A stretch of DNA of 64,000 nucleotides from Calonectria ilicicola (taxonomy: Eukaryota > Ascomycota > Sordariomycetes > Hypocreales > Nectriaceae), in the NCBI GenBank assembly GCA_020809705.1, contig CP085827.1, forward strand, positions 3,968,001 to 4,032,000. Reading direction: 5' to 3'. Each line of letters begins with the position of its first letter. The stretch's first letter is position 1. Shown piece after piece: positions 57,607 to 64,000 of this stretch. The notes under the pieces are model-generated. The model ran no database searches. It was not told the origin of the DNA and saw only the letters and a list, made by a program, of their open reading frames with translations. The position numbers and the translations under genes are program-made.

Positions 57607-59634
57607 ATGGCTATTGGTAACATCTACGTGATAGCTGCCGTGTCGGTCGTTGGTGGCGCCCTTTTCGGGTTCGACATCTCGTCCATTTCGGCCCAGCTGA
57701 GCGAGAATTCGTTCAAATGTTACTTCAACCAAGGTCCTGAAGGACCTCCCTTCAATGACAACTCAGACTGCAGTGGTCCTCACTCCCTGGTCCAAGGAGG
57801 TATCACCTCGTCCATGGCTGGTGGTTCATGGCTTGGTGCTCTGATTTCTGGACCATTGTCTGATCGTCTTGGACGAAAGTACTCTATCATGCTTGGATGC
57901 ATTGTCTGGTATGTTCACTTTCTTCTCTTCCTGGAGCATGGGACTGTTAGAGTTCAGTGTTCCCGTCTTGGCTCGGGTTCACCCGCACATGGGATCCACC
58001 CCTACCCGAACTAGTAACTGATGTTGTTCCAGGATTATCGGCTCAATTATCTGCTGTGCTTCTCAAAACATTGGAATGCTCATTGCTGGACGTATTATCA
58101 ACGGTATCTCTGTCGGTGTCGAGTCTGCCCAGGTTCCTGTCTACATTGCAGAGATTGCACCTGCGTCTAAGCGAGGAAGACTTATTGGTATGCAACAATG
58201 GGCCATCACATGGGGTATCCTCATTATGTAAGTGTTGTGTAATAACAGGCGATGAAATACCCTGCTAATCATTTGAAAGGTACTACATCTCATACGGATG
58301 CTCCTTTATTGGCGAACAGACCTCCTCCGGCTACAACCCGGCTTCTTTCCGTGTGCCGTGGGGTATCCAGATGGTCCCGGCCGTTTTCTTGTTCTTGGGC
58401 ATGATGCCTCTTCCCGAATCGCCTCGATGGCTTGCCAGGAAGGACCGCTGGGAAGAATCTCGTGCCGTCCTAACACTTGTCCATGGCAAGGGTGACCCCA
58501 ACCACCCCTACGTTACTGCCGAATTCCAAGATATCAAGGACATGTGCGAGTTTGAGCGACAGAACGCCGATGTCACCTATTTCGATCTTCTCAAGCCCAA
58601 GATGCTGCACCGTACAATCTCAGCCGCCATGATTCAGGTCTGGGCTCAGCTTTGCGGAATGAACGTCATGAGTACGTATATTTTCCTTTTTGAAACGGCT
58701 GGAGGTATCTTTGAGATATCTCAAGCTTATCAAGTTACACCGAATGGAATAAGAGCTATTTCTAACTGTTTCCAGTGTACTACATTACTTACATTTTCGA
58801 AATGGCTGGCTACTCTGGAAATGCCAACCTCTTGGCCTCGTCCATTCAGTACATCATTAACGTCATCATGACTGTCCCAGCTCTTCTCTGGGTTGACCGA
58901 TGGGGTCGTCGACCTACCCTTCTTGTTGGATCCATCCTGATGATGATCTGGATGTTTACCAATGCCGGTATTCTTGGTAGCAAGGGAGTTGTTGTCCCAG
59001 GCGGTATTGATGGTGTCGCCGCGGTATCGATGAAGGTTTCAGGTGCTCCTGCCAAGGGATTGATTGCTTGCACATATCTCTTTGTTGCTTCTTACGCACC
59101 TACCTGGGGCCCTGTCTCTTGGACATACCCCCCGGAGTTGTTCCCTCTTCGCCTTCGTGGCAAGGGTGTCGCCGTTGCCACCTCAGCCAACTGGGCCTTT
59201 AACACTGCATTGGGTATGTGACTTTTCAGATTTCTACAGAATCAGTTTATACTAATACCTTCAAGGTCTCTTCACTCCCTATGCTTTTGCCAACATTCGC
59301 TGGAAGACATACGTCATCTTCGGTGTTGTAAGTATTTACCCATTACGTTTTGCATGAATGAGTTCTAATTGAACCATAGTTCAACCTTGCTGCTACTATC
59401 CAAACTTTCTTCCTCTTCCCCGAGACTGCTGGAAAATCCCTTGAAGAAGTCGAAGCTACTTTCGAAGATCCTGATGGAATTAGCGTCCTGGGTATCCACC
59501 TTGGCACACCGGCCTGGAAGACGAGCAAGTCCACCGATGCAGCTCGCCGGGCCGAGACTGGAGACATCGAGTCTAAGATTACTCATCACGAGCATTCGGA
59601 GAAGACAGCTTCGCCTGCAGAGAACGGTGCTTAG
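57607..59634 (+). CDS. MFS hexose transporter (sugar porter family)
   Basis: Six exons: 57607-57908, 58033-58227, 58280-58671, 58776-59213, 59266-59327 and 59380-59634; introns 124, 52, 104, 52 and 52 nt, all GT-AG and frame-keeping; 547 aa. The protein imports sugars across the plasma membrane by proton symport or facilitation, with 12 helices. Sugar-porter signatures are GGALFGFDISSIS in helix 1, DRLGRKYSIMLG after helix 2, ISVGVESAQVPVYIAEIAP in helix 4, PESPRWLARK in the central loop, GMNVMMYYITYIFEMAG in helix 7, DRWGRRPTLLVG after helix 8 and FPETAGKSLEEVE after helix 12. It most resembles high-affinity glucose transporters. No long cytosolic tail of the sensor type is present. The promoter has a TATA box and CreA-type motifs. 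Confidence 0.95.
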
Positions 59635-60201
59635 TTTTATATCACGAGTAGAATAATGTGGGATTAATTTGCTGGCAGATAAGATTGCGATTGTATAAAG
59701 CCAGGATCTTTGCTGATTTGGGTGAGAGCAATCTGATTCACATGGGCCCGATGCGTCGGTCTCAACGCTGCCACTTTAATAATACCCCTTATATAGCCTC
59801 GAGAGCTTAAAAGTATATGAAGTATGAAATAATTTGCATGAAAACTTAATACAATCCCAAAGTCTTAGCAGGGAGAGCTGTGACATCTTAATTGGATAAT
59901 CATTAAGTAAAAACTATTATTGGATAAACTCGGTGTGAATGACCGACGTGGACCCCAGGCAAATTGCAGCGCATAAAATTTTGCAAAGCTGTGTCAAAGT
60001 TTATCCAAGGCTTACTCTGAGTTGTAAAGGGGCATTAAGGAACTGGCGTGTGGAGGTAGCGTTACCACAACCGGCTAACATTTCTTTGATGAGTGATACA
60101 TCTTCATTCTGCGACTTCTCCGTGTTTTAGCTCGAGGATATCACAATGAGAATCATAGCACTCAATTGACGATCTGCAATTCATCAATTAGCCAATAACA
60201 A
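59635..60201. other. Intergenic region, transporter to tRNA-Glu
   Basis: 567 bp of AT-rich sequence with the transporter's 3' end. A 63-codon frame from 59939 has an ATG but no recognisable character. Nothing else was seen. Confidence 0.5.
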
Positions 60202-60291
60202 TCCGGTATGGTGTAGTGGCTAACATTTCGCGCTCTCATAACCTGAGAGATCAGTTCCGCGGAGCCCAGGGTTCGATTCCCTGTACCGGAG
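60202..60291 (+). tRNA. tRNA-Glu (anticodon CTC), with an 18-nt intron
   Basis: The acceptor stem pairs TCCGGTA (60202-60208) with TACCGGA (60284-60290), discriminator G at 60291. A D-arm with TGGTGTAGTGGCTAAC and a T-arm with GGTTCGATTCC are intact. The anticodon loop reads C-T-CTC-A, with anticodon CTC at 60235-60237, read by GAG codons. The intron is 60239-60256, at the canonical site one base 3' of the anticodon, and contains GAGAG, which pairs with the anticodon as in precursor tRNAs. The mature tRNA would be 72 nt. Confidence 0.95.
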
Positions 60292-62602
60292 TTATGTTTT
60301 CTTTTTGCTGTTCATCCACCTATTCATACATTGAGACTTGACGTTGACTTGTGAGAGAACTGGAACACGTATACGCTGCCATGTTGCCTCTTTTTTGCTA
60401 CGTATACCTGTGCCGGACGCCTTTTGGGCAGATTAGTCTTTGGGATCACCAGCTTCGACAGGATTGGACTGTGCCTAAAACTCATGATTCCATTTGATCT
60501 TTGCATATATTTTATTTGTATTATTCTTTCACTTATCTAGTCGGGTGCTAGATCGACTTATGCTGCCTATATTCATTTTATGATAAGGCATCAATCAATT
60601 TCTAACCATGCGGCGAGTGTGAAGACCCCATTTCATTGCTGGTTACCGACAAATCGCCTACCCTTAGCTCCATCACCAGCTCCTTTTTCGCTGCATATTT
60701 CTTGAGATAGGCTTCATAGCATAGCAGTAGTCGTGGAAACCCGTAGAACCACCCTAGCGAAAATGCTGTTTGTGGTCGTCGAGAGTTGAGAGCTTGATAA
60801 GAAGTTTGGTTTGAGGTTGAATGTCACAACGAGGTCGTATGGTAAGGCGCGAAAGTTGGCCGCACAGCCGACTTGTTTAGCGGCTTCATCGTCGTTGTCT
60901 GCGTCGTGCTTGATGGACTTGGGCGAAATCCCTGGTCATTCCGAAATGGCTTTGAGAAGGGATGAATGAAGTTACCAAGCGGATAATGAAAAGAGGAAGA
61001 CAAAAGAACTTCAGAGTGAAGCGTGAAGGGGGTAAGAGAGTTGAAGCTGAGAAGTTACTTGGATTGCAACTCATTTGGCGGTTGGCAACCCGCTTGTGTA
61101 TCGAAATGTAAGATGGTACCTTATGGTAGTTTTGAGAGCTCCCTAGCAGTTTCTACAACTCTTACCTTTGCATATGGGTGTTAGTTTCATGAAAAATCTT
61201 ACTATAATTCGCAAAAACGGGCGCCATGTGCAGAATTCCAATGGAAATTCTTTCTACTTTGGAATTGAGCAAACATCGTCGTTGTTGCTGTGGGTGTTTC
61301 CCCCCATGAATCTAGATAAACAAGATCAAAGCACCCTGGCCTTAAGAAGGGCTGGAAAGTTTATGAGATTTGGCAAATGAACTGCTTTCCTTCCGTGCAT
61401 GGAGTAACACCAATCGTCTTTTGGCAGACCGTCCCAGCTGCTTGCGGTGGCATTGTCGGGGTTGGGCGCGAAGAGGTTGCCCTTATAATTGGCGTTTCTA
61501 GACGCCTGAAGACCCATGAGAAACCTAACGCGACGCCTATGGTCAGAGCTAAGAGGACAAAGTTGACCAAAGACCGGATGCTTGTTTTGGGTACTTACTG
61601 CGCATGTCTAACTAGGCAAAGAACCTGCGATCTTCTCTGCGTCTGAGATAAGTTTGATATTGTGGAAAGCTATTTGTCGGTCCTGTAATGGTCGAGGACC
61701 CGGGAAAATGTCAGGAGACGAGAAGTGTTCTCTCCAGTGTACTTTCTTTTTTATATAAAAGTTCGCTTTCCCCTCCCTTCTCACCCCATTTGAGGCTCGA
61801 AAAAGTCTTGTTTCAGTACTAACAGCAGAGCGGGTTACCAGGAATTTGGAAGTCAGGGCCATTCCGAAGAGGCAAGGCCCTGGCGTAACGAGTGTGATCG
61901 TACCTGCCCCCAATTGGCTCGAAGAATATCTGAAATTCGTTAAATGAAAGATAGATATGACTATCCAACGAAATCGCGTTCGAGGGATTCCTGTTTATTG
62001 TTCCTTTAACACGATAACGTAGGTGTTCTAGTAAGGATCGAAGGAAAGATGATACTGTTTACTATCTGCTTCCAGCGGTAGGCTTTTGGGGGCTACCGTG
62101 GTCACGAATCACCACGTGACCCCTCTCTGCACCATCCTTCGATGAGGTTTCTAGCCCCATTAGAGAAAAAGTTGAGCATGTATAGAGTGGTTTTCTTTGA
62201 GGTTTGCTACGAGAGTTGTCAGTATAGAATATGGCGAGAGTGCAAAGTAAAATACCAATTATTCCTTACCATTTCTATCCACGGGTGAATGTGGGATGAT
62301 GTGGTCTACCTTCCAATTTTGTACTCCATCGCAGCAATGACTGATGTAGTGCAGTAGCACGCCTCCTCATTTCCCAATTTTACTCATGTAAACGTGGTAG
62401 CGTGGCGTGATTGATCAAGCGAAAGTGGAAGTTCTTGTTCCAATGGCGCATTGAAACGAATCTGGCGCTATTTCGAAGTCGTATCAGCCGTTGATGGCGT
62501 AGGGTGCGTTTGGGGATGACGGAGAGGAATGTTTGGGGAGGAGTTCGAAGATTTGACCCCCAGGTAAGAGAAGGGGATTCTAGCGCCCGAGTATGATCAT
62601 GG

Positions 62603-62612
62603 TATATATAAA
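62603..62612 (+). promoter_or_regulatory. TATA-like element without an obvious gene
   Basis: TATATATAAA is followed by GGGGCG. The first ATG downstream (62623) opens only 24 codons. It may serve a non-coding transcript or be chance. Confidence 0.3.
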
Positions 62613-63290
62613 GGGGCGAGAGATGACTGATTTATCTCAACAAATGATATTCATGCTGATGGCAAGTTGGAAGAACGGGGTTGGTTGGTTTTTATAGGCG
62701 AGAAGAAACGTAGCATGCCTGCTACATGGCACACATACACGAGTGAGCTAAGCGACTTGTGCATTGGCAAACATGACAACAAACACTTGATTGTGGATAT
62801 CACGTTGGTATGACAATGAGTTGGCTACTTGCACACACAAGCAAACAAACAAACACATTGTGGGTGCTCCTTGAGGCTGAATTTAACTGGTGGACCAGAC
62901 CACATTGGCATACTAAAAATGGTCGGTTTGACAGCAGCGGGGCAGCGTGTGGAGGCCTGGACCCATCGTCACTACACTAAGGTCGGCTCCCACAAGGAGT
63001 TTTCGGGGTTGTGATGAAATCCGAGCCGGGCTAACAATTGCTGCTTGATCACGCAAGCACCATGTCTGTAATGTGGAGATTCAATCCCAAATCGTGTCAC
63101 TGACTCTGGACATGATTAGTTTGATTTGGTCTGATTGTCTTATTCTCACTCGGTTGTGTTCCGTCCCAGTCGCGTCGTGCTCCCATCTCCTGTCTCTTCC
63201 CCGCATTTCGCTGTGGATTTCTAAGCCTACCTTCCCCATTCATTAATAATGTGCCTATTCCGTTCCCGGGGCCCACTCAATGCCCTGATG

Positions 63291-63298
63291 TATAAAAG
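63291..63298 (+). promoter_or_regulatory. TATA box of the GST gene
   Basis: TATAAAAG starts 75 bp before the ATG at 63366. It lies downstream of an in-frame ATG at 63249, so that upstream ATG should not be part of the main transcript. This decides the start of the GST gene. Confidence 0.65.
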
Positions 63299-63365
63299 CC
63301 TCTCCTTGTGCAAAGCCAAACAGTTTGCACACAATCCCATAGCAAACCGTCGCTGCATCTTCACC

Positions 63366-64000
63366 ATGGCCAAGACTAAGACTGACATTACCCTCTATAC
63401 CGTTGGTACTCCCAACGGTATCAAGATCTCCATCCTGCTTGAGGAGCTTGGTCTCGATTACAAGGTGAATCCAGTGTCCGATTGCGCCTAGTCGTGTAAA
63501 AACATGCTAACAACCCCAGGTCTACCCAATCAAGATGACAGACAACGAGCAAAAGGAGCCATGGTTCCTTGAAATTAACCCAAATGGGCGAATTCCCGCC
63601 ATCACGGATACCTTTGAGGATGGAAAGACAATTAACATCTTTGAGAGCGGTGCCATCTTGCAGTACCTTGTGGACCGCTATGACAAAGACCACAAGATCT
63701 CATACCCCCATGGCACCCGAGAGCACTGGGAAACTACAGGCTGGGTAAGTGGGCCGAATTGATTGTGTTTGAGAGCCAGCAGACTAGACTAGTGTCATCG
63801 CTACCCTCCTGCACACGAACATGTCAAACGATTTGTGCTAATTCGAGCAGCTCTTCTTCCAGAACGCCGGCTTGGGACCCATGCAAGGACAGGCCAACCA
63901 TTTCAAGCGCTATGCGCCTGAGAAGATTGAGTATGGTGTCAACCGATACGTCAACGAAACTCGCCGTCTCTACCGCGTCCTGGACACTCAGCTCGCCAAG
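63366..64000 (+). CDS. Glutathione S-transferase, Ure2-like (partial, cut by right edge)
   Basis: Three exons seen: 63366-63464, 63520-63744 and 63851 to the window end; introns of 55 nt (GTGAAT/CCAG) and 106 nt (GTAAGT/GCAG). The 158 visible residues hold the thioredoxin-like domain: [20 protein letters not shown] with the glutathione-contact region, [13 protein letters not shown] with the cis-Pro, and [16 protein letters not shown] with the ESGAI motif that binds the gamma-glutamyl part. The helical domain starts [19 protein letters not shown], as in fungal Ure2-like GSTs. These enzymes conjugate glutathione or reduce peroxides; yeast Ure2 also controls nitrogen use, but no prion-like N-terminus is present. 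The rest of the C-terminal domain lies beyond the edge. Start chosen by the TATA box and the CACCATGGCC context. Confidence 0.93.

Larger units (their letters stand above)
60292..63365. other. 3.1-kb gene-poor region between tRNA-Glu and GST
   Basis: There are only short open frames. A minus-strand segment at about 61326-61620 has two overlapping frames with hydrophobic then Cys-containing sequence and a GTAAGT site, but no clean gene model. A strong TATA element at 62603-62612 has no gene right after it. A CACGTG lies at 62113-62118. No transposon or other tRNA was found. Confidence 0.55.

Noticed and set aside
63249..63365. N-terminal extension of the GST (39 codons)
   Set aside because: The TATA box lies inside this stretch, so the main transcript should start after its ATG.
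1..64000. CRISPR arrays, bacterial operons or phage elements
   Set aside because: The sequence is eukaryotic with introns; no regularly spaced repeats were seen.

Overview
The window is nuclear DNA of a filamentous ascomycete, most likely a sordariomycete of the order Hypocreales. The basis is short introns (about 49-124 nt) with GTAAGT/GTATGT-type donors and TAG/CAG acceptors, a HET-domain gene, a Zn(II)2Cys6 regulator, acrB, Elongator and Ccr4 genes on both strands, and an intron-bearing tRNA-Glu. Genus and species cannot be fixed from sequence alone. I support 22 protein genes (two cut by the window edges) and one tRNA. Several were rebuilt by reading splice junctions by eye, so some starts and exons differ from simple open reading frames.

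Region 1 (1-14.2 kb): the tail of an unknown gene, a secreted Ser/Thr-rich protein with a Tyr/Asp/Pro tail (minus), an 861-aa protein of an uncharacterised family (plus), a Mn-type superoxide dismutase (minus) divergent from a small Cys-containing protein (plus), then a Zn2Cys6 regulator (plus) convergent with a short-chain dehydrogenase-like protein lacking the usual catalytic Tyr/Lys (minus).

Region 2 (15.3-30 kb): a T5orf172/GIY-YIG protein, a HET-domain protein with an N-terminal membrane region, a somewhat divergent cytosolic-type asparaginyl-tRNA synthetase, a GXWXG/DUF4334 protein, ELP3, a binuclear-metal amidohydrolase and a mitochondrial-carrier-family protein.

Region 3 (30-54 kb): CCR4 (minus), a 4-kb gene-poor gap, a SAM-dependent methyltransferase, a 70-aa LYRM5/ETFRF1-like LYR protein divergent from an unrecognised four-part gene (three coding exons as modelled), a 5.5-kb gene-poor and homopolymer-rich gap, acrB, and the FHIP subunit of the FTS-Hook-FHIP dynein adaptor with a 9-nt first coding exon.

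Region 4 (54-64 kb): a 3.6-kb gap, a six-exon hexose transporter with a clear TATA box and several CreA-type motifs, tRNA-Glu(CTC) with an 18-nt intron, a further gene-poor gap, and a Ure2-like glutathione S-transferase cut by the right edge.

The genes are mostly independent housekeeping or accessory genes. I see no biosynthetic backbone gene, CRISPR array or intact transposon, and no convincing multi-gene novel system. The best leads are the divergent AsnRS beside a HET gene, the SDR without YxxxK, the membrane-linked HET protein, and the two long gene-poor leaders with homopolymers and short upstream ORFs.
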